From Ruficoccus sp. ZRK36 (GTDB lineage Bacteria; Verrucomicrobiota; Verrucomicrobiia; Opitutales; Cerasicoccaceae): DNA of 64,000 nt. Under the pieces are notes generated by a model. It had not been told where the DNA came from. It searched no databases and saw only the letters and a program-made list of their open reading frames with translations. Both the position numbers and the translations under genes were made by a program. The DNA lies in contig NZ_CP080649.1 of NCBI RefSeq assembly GCF_019603315.1, forward strand, positions 883,501 to 947,500. The letters are read 5' to 3'. Shown here piece after piece: positions 20,179 to 29,361 of the stretch. Positions within the stretch are counted from its first letter, which is position 1; each line of letters starts with the position of its first letter.

Positions 20179-20251
20179 ATTACCTGCACTAATGTTTGAG
20201 ACAAAAGAAGATGCAAACCTATTTTAGGGGTTAGTCCCTAACGCCGTTAGA

Positions 20252-21145
20252 TTAATAAGACATCGTTGTCCCGAGATAATTCAGCATCCAAATCTCTTTC
20301 CACAGCCGGTAGCGCCCCTCCTGTGTCAGATGACCATACTCCTCCTGCAGATCCGTCGGCATGAGGAATCCCAGCTGGCGATTCAGGCGCTCCAGCGCCT
20401 GCTGCTCACGGTTTAGCTCCAGCACGGGCTCATCATCGGGGTCCCAGGGCTGCACCTTTACACCGTTGAGGCCAAGCTCATGGAGCCGCCGACGGTGGAA
20501 GCGGATCAACGGCTGCAGGCGGCGGATGAGCGGCTTGCGGCGGATATCCCAGGTCTCCGGGTAGTAGCCGCCAAAGGGCAGAAAGATGTTATCGCTGACG
20601 ATCCGGCGGCCATCGGTGGTATTCGTCGTCAGGATGTAGGCGACATTGACCGCCCCGGCCCGCTGCGGGAAGAACAGGATCTGGCAACGCGTCTCGCCAT
20701 TGCCCTCCTGATAGATCGTTGAGCGGATAGAGAAGGTGTTGGCGAACTCGGCCTTGACCGCCTGAAGCTTTTTAAAGCCCTGCCCACGCAACCAGTCACG
20801 CATGGCGATAAATTTACGCTGGGCCGGCCACTCATCCCCGTCGAGATTGGGGCCGAACTTCGGAAAAAGCGGGATCGGGCTCTTACTGATGGCAGCGATG
20901 AGCAGCCAGTTGTAAACGGTCTCGATCAGAAACCAGCCGATGAAAGCGACCAGCGTCAGCAGCCAGAAGGGCCGCGCGCTCCACTCAAAGGCATGAGCAA
21001 AAACCGCCATACCCACCGCAAACAGGATCCAGCGCAGCCAGCGGTTTAAAATACCGATCAGAGGCAGGCGCCAGTTGATGTTCCCCAGGCTGATAAGCAG
21101 GGACAACAACAACAATCCGATGACAATCTGGACGGCAAGGGACAT
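20252..21145 (-). CDS. Membrane protein, unknown
   Basis: 297 residues: three hydrophobic helices in the first 90 residues (near 3-20, 37-54 and 60-80), then a soluble domain of about 200 residues with RRAGAVNVAYILTTNT-like beta strands (FPQRAGAVNVAYILTT) and an Arg-rich stretch (RRKPLIRRLQPLIRFHRRRL). No known family recognised. It lies 63 bases after dnaN on the same strand and could be on its transcript. Confidence 0.65.
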   Translation of the reverse strand: MSLAVQIVIGLLLLSLLISLGNINWRLPLIGILNRWLRWILFAVGMAVFAHAFEWSARPFWLLTLVAFIGWFLIETVYNWLLIAAISKSPIPLFPKFGPNLDGDEWPAQRKFIAMRDWLRGQGFKKLQAVKAEFANTFSIRSTIYQEGNGETRCQILFFPQRAGAVNVAYILTTNTTDGRRIVSDNIFLPFGGYYPETWDIRRKPLIRRLQPLIRFHRRRLHELGLNGVKVQPWDPDDEPVLELNREQQALERLNRQLGFLMPTDLQEEYGHLTQEGRYRLWKEIWMLNYLGTTMSY

Positions 21146-21208
21146 AATACTATGTCAGGTGCTCGCTCAGTATTGTTCCGTCCTGACGAGTGGGTGAAGC
21201 AGCACTCC

Positions 21209-22348
21209 TTAGCTCAGGCGCAGCGGCATGATGACGCAGAGGAAATCATCCAGCGTCTTGAACACGCCCGGGCTCAGCTCATCCTTGAACTCGAAGTAAA
21301 TCTCGTCGGCATTGAGGGCCTTGAGCGGGTCCATGAGGAAGTGCGGGTTAAAGGCGACCTGAACTTCCTTACCCTCGTAGGCGATAGCCATACGCTCGCG
21401 GGATTCACCGACCTCGGGGGACGAACCGCTGATTTCGAGCAGGTTGTTACCCAGCTTCAGCTTGACCGAGTTGTTCTTGTCGCTGGTGACGAGGGCGGCA
21501 CGCTGCACACACTCGGCCATCAGCTCACGCTCGATCTTGATGCGGCTTTCGGTCTCCTTCGGGATGACCTGGCGGTAGTTCGGGTAGTTACCCTCGACGA
21601 TCTTCGAGACCAGATAGATCGACTCGGTGAGGCCGGAGGAATCGGCCGCGTCCTCAGCGATGCGGATCTCAAAGGCGACCTGACGGTCGGTAAAGGTGAT
21701 TTTCAGCTCTTCGCCCTGGCCGAGCAGGCGCTCGAGCTCAGTCACGGTCTTGGCCGGGAGGATAAAGTTACCGGCGTTTTCAGCGGTCACTTCCAGCTCC
21801 TTGCCGGTGAGGGCGAGACGGCGGCCATCGGTGGCCACGAGCGTCAGCTTTTCATCCCCGAAGACGAAGTACACGCCGTTGAGAATGTAGCGGTTTTCGT
21901 CCGAGCTCATGGCGTAGGACACGCTCTTGAGCATCGACAGGATATCACCCTGCTGGAGGTTGAAAACGTGCTGATCTGCAAAAGAGGGCAGGGGCGGGAA
22001 TTCCTCCTGGGCGATGCCCATGATGCGGAACTCCGAACCGCCGGAGGAGCAGGTGATCTTGGCCTGGTTGCCACTGGAGGCATCCAGCTCGACTCCGGTA
22101 TCAGGCAGGGCGCGAACGATCGTAGCCAGGCGGCGTACGGGCAGCGTGATACCGCCCGGTTGCTCCACTTCGCACTTGATGCGGCAGCGGATGCCCAGGT
22201 CGAGATTGGTCGTGGTCAGTGAAAGCGTGTCGCCCTCAGCCTGGATGAGCACATTGCTCAAAATCGGCATGGTGGCGCGGGTGCCAACGACGTTGAGCAC
22301 CTGCTGGAGTCCGTTCACGAAGTGGTCCCGGTGAATCTTAAACTTCAT
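21209..22348 (-). CDS. dnaN: DNA polymerase III beta subunit (sliding clamp)
   Basis: 379 residues, three repeated clamp domains. It begins [33 protein letters not shown] and ends [17 protein letters not shown], both close to the family pattern, including the C-terminal MPLRL that shapes the clamp-binding pocket. DnaA is not in the window. The upstream gap contains repeated boxes (see origin candidate). Confidence 0.97.
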   Translation of the reverse strand: MKFKIHRDHFVNGLQQVLNVVGTRATMPILSNVLIQAEGDTLSLTTTNLDLGIRCRIKCEVEQPGGITLPVRRLATIVRALPDTGVELDASSGNQAKITCSSGGSEFRIMGIAQEEFPPLPSFADQHVFNLQQGDILSMLKSVSYAMSSDENRYILNGVYFVFGDEKLTLVATDGRRLALTGKELEVTAENAGNFILPAKTVTELERLLGQGEELKITFTDRQVAFEIRIAEDAADSSGLTESIYLVSKIVEGNYPNYRQVIPKETESRIKIERELMAECVQRAALVTSDKNNSVKLKLGNNLLEISGSSPEVGESRERMAIAYEGKEVQVAFNPHFLMDPLKALNADEIYFEFKDELSPGVFKTLDDFLCVIMPLRLS

Positions 22349-22717
22349 GTGACAGCGAGAGTGAGTGGTTTTGGAATAACTGACAACCCTTGAATATTAA
22401 TGTATTAGATATTTAAAAAGGGTATTACTCTTAATAAGGGCTGTCGGTGAGTGGAATAACCCGGTAAACCCGATGGCTACCAAGTGCTTGCCGAACAATT
22501 TGGCGGTGGATAACTCCGGGCGCAAGCCTCAATAACCCTGAATAAGTTACCCTCTTTTTTTACCGACACAGTTATTCCCAACTTACCGGCACCTTTTTGT
22601 TACCTTTCTCCACAGAGGCAGAAAACGGGTGACTTTTCATAAATTCTGGGCACGACAAAGTTGGTCGACCTGCTTGTTGTCGGCAATCAGAAGGGGGGTG
22701 AGATAGCCTCTCTCTTA
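22349..22717. other. Candidate replication-origin or dnaN control region
   Basis: 369 bases upstream of dnaN. A 49-bp AT-rich core at 22390-22437 is flanked by repeated boxes: TTGGAATAAC at 22371-22380, GTGGAATAAC at 22451-22460, GTGGATAAC at 22506-22514 (reverse complement GTTATCCAC, one base from the DnaA consensus TTATCCACA) and TTATTCCCA on the plus strand at 22572-22580. mnmG and the atp operon, often near oriC, lie within 22 kb. This could equally be only an autoregulated dnaN promoter. Confidence 0.4.
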
Positions 22718-24004
22718 CTACTGCTCGGAGGCCATGGCCTGGAGGGCGTCCTCGACCTTGTACTTGTTGAGCTTGCGGCGCATCACATCGAGGGCACGCA
22801 TGACGGCGCGGACCTTGACGGTGGAGCGTTCGCCCGGATAGACCATGCGCACGCACCAAGTACCGGCGGGGGCATGGTAGCCGATGTAGATAGTGCCGAC
22901 CGGGTTCTCCTGGGTGCCGCCGTTGGGGCCGGCAAAGCCCGTCACGGAGAGGGCGTACTCGGTGGAGAGGCGCTCGGCTGCGCCGGTGGCCATGGCCACG
23001 GCGGTTTCGGCGCTGACGGCTCCGTGCTGGGAGATGATGCACTCGGGGACCCCGAGCAGCTCCATCTTGGCGTCATTGTTGTAGCACACGATGCCCCCGG
23101 CAAAGACCTTGGAGGCGCCGGGGATGTCGGTAAAGGCGTTTGAGAGCAGGCCGCCGGTGCAGGATTCGGCCACGGCGAGCGTTTTTTCGTCCGCACGCAG
23201 GTGGTCAAAGATGACCTTGGCGATGGAATCCTCGCCGTAGCAGACGAAGTCCTCGCCGAGCGCTTCGCGGCACTCCTTGGCGATGTTCTGCACGGCGCAG
23301 CGGGAGAAGTCTCCGCGCCCGCGGCTCAGGCGCACATCGACCATGCCCTGATGGGCACAATAGGCCACGCCGAGCCCCTCGTGCTTGACGAAAATCGGGG
23401 TCAGCAGGTGGTCGAGGGCACTCTCGCCAATGCCCATCGTGCGCAGCTGCACGTAGGCCTCGTCGAGTTTGCACATGCCCTCGGCGCAGAGGCGGGGCAG
23501 GACCTGATCGGCGAGCATGGGGATCATTTCATTGGCGGGGCCGGGCAGCATGGCCAGGCACTTGCCGTCCTTTTTCAGCCAGATGCCGGGTGCGGTGCCG
23601 TTGGGATTGGGTAAAATCTCCGCGCCCTTGGGCAGGTAGCACTGCTTGAGGTTGTTCGGGCTGACGGTGCGGCCCATGCGCTCAAAGCGCTTGCGGATGG
23701 CCTGCTCGATTTCCTCGGCGTAGATCAGCTCCAGCCCGAGCACGTCGGCGATGACTTCGCGGGTGTTGTCGTCGCTGGTCGGGCCGAGGCCGCCGGTGGT
23801 CAGAATGATGTCCGACTGGTTCCAGCTCTCCGTGAAAAAGCGGCGGATCTCGTCCGGGGCATCGTTAAAGCAGACGTTGCGCTGGAGAAAGAGGCCGTGG
23901 CGGGCCAGTTCGCGCCCGATGTGGGCGAGGTGGGTGTTCTCGCGGATGCCGAGCAGCAGCTCGTCGCCGAGATTCAGAAGTTCTACGCGGGGATTTGACG
24001 ACAT
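22718..24004 (-). CDS. cinA: CinA-family protein (nicotinamide-nucleotide amidase / ADP-ribose pyrophosphatase type)
   Basis: 428 residues, two domains. The N-terminal MoaB/COG1058-like domain carries LLNLGDELLLGIRENTHLAHIGREL and TTGGLGPTSDDNTREV. The C-terminal PncC-like amidase carries AESCTGGLLSNAFTDIPGASKVFAGGIVCYNN with the catalytic Ser region. In this family the protein recycles pyridine nucleotides (NMN deamidation) and is historically linked to competence. Divergent from uvrC with a 110-base gap. Confidence 0.93.
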   Translation of the reverse strand: MSSNPRVELLNLGDELLLGIRENTHLAHIGRELARHGLFLQRNVCFNDAPDEIRRFFTESWNQSDIILTTGGLGPTSDDNTREVIADVLGLELIYAEEIEQAIRKRFERMGRTVSPNNLKQCYLPKGAEILPNPNGTAPGIWLKKDGKCLAMLPGPANEMIPMLADQVLPRLCAEGMCKLDEAYVQLRTMGIGESALDHLLTPIFVKHEGLGVAYCAHQGMVDVRLSRGRGDFSRCAVQNIAKECREALGEDFVCYGEDSIAKVIFDHLRADEKTLAVAESCTGGLLSNAFTDIPGASKVFAGGIVCYNNDAKMELLGVPECIISQHGAVSAETAVAMATGAAERLSTEYALSVTGFAGPNGGTQENPVGTIYIGYHAPAGTWCVRMVYPGERSTVKVRAVMRALDVMRRKLNKYKVEDALQAMASEQ

Positions 24005-24114
24005 GGGTAAATACGGGTTCAGTCGGACCAGTGACCACCCGTTACCCTGCGCTCGCGCATTTTGGAGCGGACTTTGGCCGACTATTCCCGTCTAATTAAC
24101 GCACGCGCCCGCAA

Positions 24115-25647
24115 ATGCCAACCCCGCAAACCAAGAAAAAATTGAATGAGGCGGTGCGGCGACTGCCGCACACCCCCGGCGTCTACCTGATGAAGGACCG
24201 GGTCGGGACCGTCTTGTACGTGGGCAAGGCCAAGGACCTGAAGAAGCGCGTCAGCACGTATTTCCAGCCCTCTCGCAAGCGCCAGATCGCCCAGCCCAAA
24301 GTCACCGCCATGATCGAGTTGGTGCACGAGGTCGAGACGATCGATGTGAAAACCGAGACCGAGGCGCTGCTGCTGGAGGGCCGCCTGATCAAGGAGTACA
24401 AGCCCAAGTACAACACCGATTTTACCGACAACAAACAGTTCCTGCTCGTGCGGGTGGACATCGGCGCGGAGCTGCCGCGCTTCCGGCTGACCCGTAACCG
24501 CAAGGACGACGGTGCGCGCTATTTCGGTCCGTTTGTGCACGCCGGATTGTTGCGTAAGACCCTGGCGCAGATGCGGATAAAGTTTGGCATCCTCCTCGGG
24601 GACGCCCACCCGGTGCGTCTGCCCGATGGTCGCTGGATGCGCTACGACGACGCCCGGGCCGAGATTTACAAGGCCGCCGAACCGGTCAGCGTGGAGGAGT
24701 ATCGGGGCTTTGTGGAGGAGGCCTGTGCCTTTCTCGATGGGAAATCCCGCGAGTGGCTGGCCAAGCTGAAGGAAAAAATGGCCGTCGCCGCCGAGGCCCG
24801 CGAATACGAGAAAGCCGCCGAGCTGCGCGACCAGGTGCAGGCTATGGAGGCGACGCTGGAGCCGGCCCGCCGTTTTACCCGGACCACGCTGCCGCTGCCG
24901 GACGCCCCGGCCGAGGCCATGGCCTCACTGCAGGCTTCGCTCGAGCTACCGACGCTGCCGCAGCACATGGAGTGTTTCGATATTTCGCACATCTCGGGTT
25001 CCTTCGTGGTGGCGTCGATGGCGTACTTCGCCAGCGGCAAGCCCGACCGCGCACAGAATCGCCGCTACAGGATCAAGAGTTTCGTGGGAAATGATGACTT
25101 CCGGGCGATGGAGGAGGTCGTCGGCCGCCGCTACCTGCGCTTGAAGGAGGAGGGCCGGGCCTTTCCGGATCTGGTCGTGATCGACGGTGGGCAGGGCCAG
25201 GTCCACGCCGCGATGAAGGCCTTTATGTTCCACGGGCTGGAGATGCCGCCGCTCATTGGCTTGGCTAAAAAGGAGGAGACGGTGATTTTCGCCGACGGGC
25301 GCGAGCCGCTCAACCTGCCGCACCACAACAGCGGGCTGCGGCTGCTCCAGCGTCTGCGCGACGAGGCTCACCGCCTGGCCAACGGCTACAACGCCCAGCT
25401 GCGGTCCAAGCGTATCCGCGAGACGATTCTGGACGAGTTCGAGGGGCTGGGCCCGGTCCGCCGCAAGGCCCTGCTGGATCACTTTCACTCGATCGACCGC
25501 CTCCGCAAGGCCAGCCCCGAGGAGCTTCAGCAGGTCGAGGGCATCGGCCCCAAGCTCGCCGCTGCGCTGCATGCGTTTCTGCGCCGCGAGCCGTCCGGCC
25601 CCGCCATGCAAAAGGGGGACCCTGCGGCCCCCCTACGTTTACACTAA
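24115..25647 (+). CDS. uvrC: Excinuclease ABC subunit C
   Basis: 510 residues, shorter than the usual 590-610. Order: GIY-YIG nuclease (HTPGVYLMKDRVGTVLYVGKA), UVR motif near residue 225 (AREYEKAAELRDQ), then the RNase-H-like 5'-incision nuclease domain (ECFDISHISGS, DLVVIDGGQGQ) and a C-terminal double helix-hairpin-helix (LGPVRRKALLDHF, VEGIGPKLAAALH). All catalytic parts remain; the shortening is in linkers. Acts with UvrAB in nucleotide excision repair. Confidence 0.94.
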   Translation: MPTPQTKKKLNEAVRRLPHTPGVYLMKDRVGTVLYVGKAKDLKKRVSTYFQPSRKRQIAQPKVTAMIELVHEVETIDVKTETEALLLEGRLIKEYKPKYNTDFTDNKQFLLVRVDIGAELPRFRLTRNRKDDGARYFGPFVHAGLLRKTLAQMRIKFGILLGDAHPVRLPDGRWMRYDDARAEIYKAAEPVSVEEYRGFVEEACAFLDGKSREWLAKLKEKMAVAAEAREYEKAAELRDQVQAMEATLEPARRFTRTTLPLPDAPAEAMASLQASLELPTLPQHMECFDISHISGSFVVASMAYFASGKPDRAQNRRYRIKSFVGNDDFRAMEEVVGRRYLRLKEEGRAFPDLVVIDGGQGQVHAAMKAFMFHGLEMPPLIGLAKKEETVIFADGREPLNLPHHNSGLRLLQRLRDEAHRLANGYNAQLRSKRIRETILDEFEGLGPVRRKALLDHFHSIDRLRKASPEELQQVEGIGPKLAAALHAFLRREPSGPAMQKGDPAAPLRLH

Positions 25648-25671
25648 AATGATCGGTGGTTTCAGAACAAC

Positions 25672-26406
25672 TCAGGCAGCTTTGCGCTGAGCGTTACTGC
25701 GGATACGCCGGTAGGTCAATGCGCCCAGCCCGGCGGCGCCCATCAGCCAGATGCCGTCGGAGGGTTCGGGGACGAGTGTCAGCGAGCCGCGAATCATGTC
25801 CGCCCCGCTGTTACCGCTGAAGCGAATGATAAAGGCGTAGGTCCCGTTGGTGGCTTTTTCCGGGAAGAAGGTTTCGCCGGGCACCGGGAAGGCGATGTTT
25901 GCGTCGGGATAAGAGGCGTTGTTCCCCAGGATCATGTCGTATGGCTGGTCTTCGTCGGTGAAGTTGAACTCGATCGACATGACTTCGTTGCCGCTGACAT
26001 CCGGTGCGACCACGGCACCTTCGACTCCGGAGGAAAAGCTCATGGTCAGCTGGTCGTAGTTGCCGGAGGGGGCGTCTGAGGTCGCATTGATTATGCTAAT
26101 GCTGCCTGTGGTGGGGCTCACACTCTGAAACTCGGCACTGTACCAGCCATCCACGGTTACCTCGCCATTACTGACTGCGCCCCGGTAGGAGCCCGTCGTG
26201 GTGTAAAAGCTTAGGGGGAACGCATTGGACGGCTCCACACTGGTGTCGACATCCATGCTGATGCTGAAGGTATCTCCCGCGCTGAAGCTGCTCTGCAGCG
26301 ACGTCGAGACATAGTTCAACTCGCCGGCAAACTGCCAGGTTTGGATTTCAGCGCAAACAGGCGAAGCGAGAGCAAAGAGGAAAGCGGCGGAATAAGATTT
26401 GTTCAT
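25672..26406 (-). CDS. PEP-CTERM-anchored exported protein
   Basis: 244 residues from the ATG at 26406. Signal peptide (NKSYSAAFLFALASPVCA), a beta-rich body of unknown family, and a C-terminal PEP-CTERM tail: VPEPS, a hydrophobic helix (GIWLMGAAGLGALTY) and basic RRIRSNAQRK. In this system exosortase cleaves at the PEP motif during export, often linked to exopolysaccharide. No exosortase gene lies in the window. It converges with uvrC. Confidence 0.85.
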   Translation of the reverse strand: MNKSYSAAFLFALASPVCAEIQTWQFAGELNYVSTSLQSSFSAGDTFSISMDVDTSVEPSNAFPLSFYTTTGSYRGAVSNGEVTVDGWYSAEFQSVSPTTGSISIINATSDAPSGNYDQLTMSFSSGVEGAVVAPDVSGNEVMSIEFNFTDEDQPYDMILGNNASYPDANIAFPVPGETFFPEKATNGTYAFIIRFSGNSGADMIRGSLTLVPEPSDGIWLMGAAGLGALTYRRIRSNAQRKAA

Positions 26407-26941
26407 GGTATTGATTAGCGGATGATGAGCGAACGCTAGGGCTCCTTCTCCTGCTGTCAACTGGTAAGCAACAGCTTATATAAAATCCACGGCTATCGGC
26501 CGGATCTGCGTATGGAAACCGTCCCTAGGCTGCTACAGTATTGGCGATGTGGGGCACTACAGGGTTTTACCAGGCGGTATCTACGAGACTTGTATAACCG
26601 TGCCTACGGCATTTTACTTTAAATAAAGTATTGTTTAACAACGCCTTACGTCATTGAATGATGGGTATGCGAGTTACCATTAAAAGCAAGCCCGACCTGT
26701 CGATGCTGAATAATGTGGCCTGCGAAGCACCCCGTGCCGCTGCGCCTTTACCGCGGGTTAGTTACCGCTCGGGTACGCCCGGTCTGTTGAATGGAGCCTC
26801 GCGTGATCAGGCCGGGGCCTGGAACTCTTTTTGGAGCCGCCTGTTGCGGCGCTAGTCCGGTGAGAGGACCGAGGCGGCGCGGCCTGTGGGAATGAGGTCG
26901 CGCCGCTTGCATGCGAGAAGGGCTTGCAGTAAGTTGCGCCC
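26407..26941. other. Gene-poor gap upstream of the peroxiredoxin
   Basis: 535 bases. A 16-nt palindrome, TACTTTA-AA-TAAAGTA, sits at 26615-26630. A 65-codon frame at 26658-26855 begins 30 bases later, has no Shine-Dalgarno site and resembles nothing I know; it might be a small basic protein. Otherwise nothing is seen. Confidence 0.45.
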
Positions 26942-27457
26942 ATGAAAAATCCCTTGCTGATTCTCGCCGGTGCGCTCGGACTGAGCAGTGCCGTTCAAGC
27001 TGAGCCCCTCAAAGTGGGGGATGACGCCCCTGTCATGGTTGTCGTCAATCAGGACGGTGAAGAAGTGGACCTAGGCAATGTCTATGCCGAAGGAACCACG
27101 CTCGTCTACTTTTACCCCAAGGCCGACACTCCCGGCTGTACGGCTCAGGCCTGCAGTCTGCGTGATGCCTACACAGAGCTGACCGATGCCGGGGTGACAG
27201 TGATCGGCGTCAGCGGGGACTCTGTGAAATCGCAGAAGGCATTCGCCGAGAAGTACAAGCTGCCGTTTACGCTGGTCTCCGACCCGGACAGCAAGCTGAT
27301 GGAAGCCTTTGGAGTGCCCCATCGGTTGAGCTTTGCCTCCCGCCAGGCATACTTGATCCGGGACGGCAAGATCGTCTGGCTTGACTATAAGGCATCGACG
27401 AAGCAGCAGGCCGCCGATGCACTGGCCGCCCTTAAGGATGTTTCCGACGGCAGCTAA
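26942..27457 (+). CDS. Exported peroxiredoxin, Bcp/PrxQ type
   Basis: 171 residues. Signal peptide (KNPLLILAGALGLSSAVQA), then the AhpC/TSA fold. YFYPKADTPGCTAQACSLRD holds the peroxidatic Cys in TPGCT and the resolving Cys five residues later, as in PrxQ. Reduces peroxides with a thioredoxin-like donor. Most Bcp proteins are cytoplasmic, so export to the periplasm is a mild oddity. The gene stands alone. Confidence 0.88.
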   Translation: MKNPLLILAGALGLSSAVQAEPLKVGDDAPVMVVVNQDGEEVDLGNVYAEGTTLVYFYPKADTPGCTAQACSLRDAYTELTDAGVTVIGVSGDSVKSQKAFAEKYKLPFTLVSDPDSKLMEAFGVPHRLSFASRQAYLIRDGKIVWLDYKASTKQQAADALAALKDVSDGS

Positions 27458-27617
27458 GCGTCGTTATTCTACCGCTACGTGTAGTAACCTTTGGCCCTAC
27501 TGACATCATAGCGGTTCAGGTGTCCGAGGACTCTCTAAGCAGTCATCCATTACTGGCCCACGTCGGGCTCTTGGACACTTGTTATTGATAGATGTTTATC
27601 AACTAGGGTGGGGCACG

Positions 27618-27890
27618 CTAATTGAACATCACTAGATATGTGATGAGTGACATCCCTGCGCTGAATAGCAGTGCCAGAGTGCCTAGTATACGACTGGACC
27701 AAATGATCGTGCGGTGATCACCATTGCAAAAATCACTCGGCGACTCATGAGTCAGGCTATAGATCAGTGAATGATAGCGGTCTATAAGCTTTTCCTGGCT
27801 CGCAAGTACGAGATGTAATCCTAGCGCCGCAGAGATTAGGACCAATGCAGGTAGAAGCATATAAGGCATCATGTTTACGACCGCACCCAT
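27618..27890 (-). CDS. Small two-helix membrane protein, paralogue A
   Basis: 90 residues, perhaps starting at the internal Met-Met pair. Helix 1 (MLLPALVLISAALGLHLVLA), a polar loop of about 35 residues, and helix 2 (GTLALLFSAGMSLITYLVM). It shares its layout and the phrase LVLA...L...Y with the next gene at 28091-28357. Unknown function. Confidence 0.55.
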   Translation of the reverse strand: MGAVVNMMPYMLLPALVLISAALGLHLVLASQEKLIDRYHSLIYSLTHESPSDFCNGDHRTIIWSSRILGTLALLFSAGMSLITYLVMFN

Positions 27891-28090
27891 AACAGGGTTA
27901 ATTGCCTAGGCACCCAGGGCCGCACAATCAATGTTTTATACCGCCGTATTGAGGCACAAACGAATAATAAGACAGGCGAAACGAGCCATTAGATATGCTG
28001 TCTTAAATCCCGGCACATGTATCTACGGGCTCCTAAGGCTGTCCTTGAAAGCCTCTTAACGTATCTGGACAGGTCTTTGCGTGACCTTAC

Positions 28091-28357
28091 CTAGATCGCT
28101 ACGTAAAAGATGACTCCGATGCTGAAGAGCAACAACACCACGCCGACCGCCTTAAGGCGCCAGATAATCTTCGGCATATTCCTGAAGTCTTCATCCTTCA
28201 GGGGCTGCATCGTCCGGGCCAGCTGGTAGTTCTGGTATTTTACCGTGAGGTTGTCTGCATTGGCCAGCACGAGATAGCACCCGAGAGCAGCGGGCACGCC
28301 GATTAATGCAGCGATACAAATCCAAAAAAGTCCTTCAAGCATTGCACTCGATATCAA
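28091..28357 (-). CDS. Small two-helix membrane protein, paralogue B
   Basis: 88 residues. Helix 1 (GLFWICIAALIGVPAALGCYLVLA), a polar loop ending MPKIIWRLKAVG, and helix 2 (VVLLLFSIGVIFYVAI). Aligns end to end with the 90-residue protein at 27618-27890 (LVLAN/S, IIW, LLLFS). The two genes are 200 bases apart on the same strand, so this looks like a tandem duplication. Unknown function. Confidence 0.6.
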   Translation of the reverse strand: MISSAMLEGLFWICIAALIGVPAALGCYLVLANADNLTVKYQNYQLARTMQPLKDEDFRNMPKIIWRLKAVGVVLLLFSIGVIFYVAI

Positions 28358-28552
28358 AAAAAGCCATACACCTAGTTATTCTTCGTTCTTTTCAGAACTT
28401 ATCACCATTCCCATAGAACCAAATTTGCAAAAAGGTAACCTCCGAATGCAGAAATTTCACATTTTTACAATTTTCTGTACTACGGTGTAGAAAAATCAGA
28501 AAAATAAAAAAGAATGGTTGACTTCGCCAAATAGAGTGATTCTATTGGGCGT

Positions 28553-28658
28553 ATAAACTTTTTACGACTTCTCCTACGGGAGATGGGGTAACAAGCAACG
28601 AGATAAAGTAGAAAACAAATGGCGGAGCGTTTAGGGGTAGGCGCTCCGCCTTCATTTT
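28553..28658 (+). ncRNA. Candidate small structured RNA
   Basis: About 105 nt. Upstream: TTGACT (28518-28523), 17-base spacer, TCTATT (28541-28546). Inside: TCTCC-TACG-GGAGA at 28570-28583, whose C(UACG)G loop belongs to the very stable UNCG class. End: 9-bp GC-rich hairpin at 28621-28650 followed by TTCATTTTA. No open frame of note. Not a family I recognise; existence is inferred. Confidence 0.4.
28621..28658 (+). terminator. Terminator-like hairpin
   Basis: GGCGGAGCG / CGCTCCGCC stem with a 12-base loop, then a broken T run (TTCATTTTA). Confidence 0.6.
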
Positions 28659-28761
28659 ATCTGGTCACAACGAGCCGCCAGAGTAATCCAGGCTCGGGGA
28701 TGAGGATGCATTGATGCATCCGGACCCATCGGTAAAGAGGCGTTTCTAAGATCTGCATAAA

Positions 28762-29346
28762 ATGCGCAAGCCTCCGACTACCAAGGATAAGCGAACATCG
28801 CCTCGTGCGTATGTGGCACTCCTGCGGGGCATCAATGTAGGCGGAAAAAACAAGATCCCCATGCCGGTGCTCAGGCAGAGCTTTGAGCGGGTGGGGATGA
28901 CGAATGTCGCCACCTATATCAACTCCGGTAACGTCATCTTTACCGCTGGCGAGTACCCCCAGTCGGCACTGGCAGCGATCCTGGAAAAGGCGATCGAGGA
29001 AGACTTCGGACTGGAGATACCGGTGTTAGTGCGCAGCCGGGAGGAGATCGCAGCCGTCCACGCGGCTTTGCCGTCCCACTGGGAGAATGGAAAAGCTATG
29101 AAGGCGGACGTGCTCTTCCTCTGGGACGAGGTTGACGAGCCTGCTGTGCTGGAGCGCCTACCGCTCAAGCCCGGACTGGCCGAGGCCCTTTACGTGCCCG
29201 GAGCGGTGATAGTCGGAATTGACCGTGCCAACGTCAGCCGTAGTGGCCTGAGCCGTCTGGTCGGCTCACGTCTTTATGCGGCCATGACGATCCGCAACGT
29301 GAATACGCTCCGGCGTATCCATGCGCTGCTCTCAGGCGAAGAATAG
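28762..29346 (+). CDS. DUF1697-family protein
   Basis: 194 residues. It begins, after a short basic leader, with the family hallmark YVALLRGINVGGKNKIPM, followed by NVATYINSGNVIF, and closes with RNVNTLRRIHAL. DUF1697 proteins are widespread, cytoplasmic and uncharacterised. The gene is single, converging with the DnaJ-like gene. Confidence 0.9.
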   Translation: MRKPPTTKDKRTSPRAYVALLRGINVGGKNKIPMPVLRQSFERVGMTNVATYINSGNVIFTAGEYPQSALAAILEKAIEEDFGLEIPVLVRSREEIAAVHAALPSHWENGKAMKADVLFLWDEVDEPAVLERLPLKPGLAEALYVPGAVIVGIDRANVSRSGLSRLVGSRLYAAMTIRNVNTLRRIHALLSGEE

Positions 29347-29361
29347 TCGCGCGAGAGTGCG

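Larger units (their letters stand above)
28358..28761. other. Gene-poor gap holding a candidate small RNA
   Basis: 404 bases. AT-rich left part with a UACG-loop hairpin at 28471-28494, a promoter-like pair at 28518-28546, a transcript candidate ending in a hairpin at 28621-28650, and a palindromic hairpin (7-bp stem, TTGA loop) at 28704-28721. No protein gene seen. Confidence 0.6.

Noticed and set aside
26658-26855. 65-codon frame before the peroxiredoxin
   Set aside because: No Shine-Dalgarno site and no similarity recognised. Kept only as a remark because the upstream palindrome could be a promoter element.
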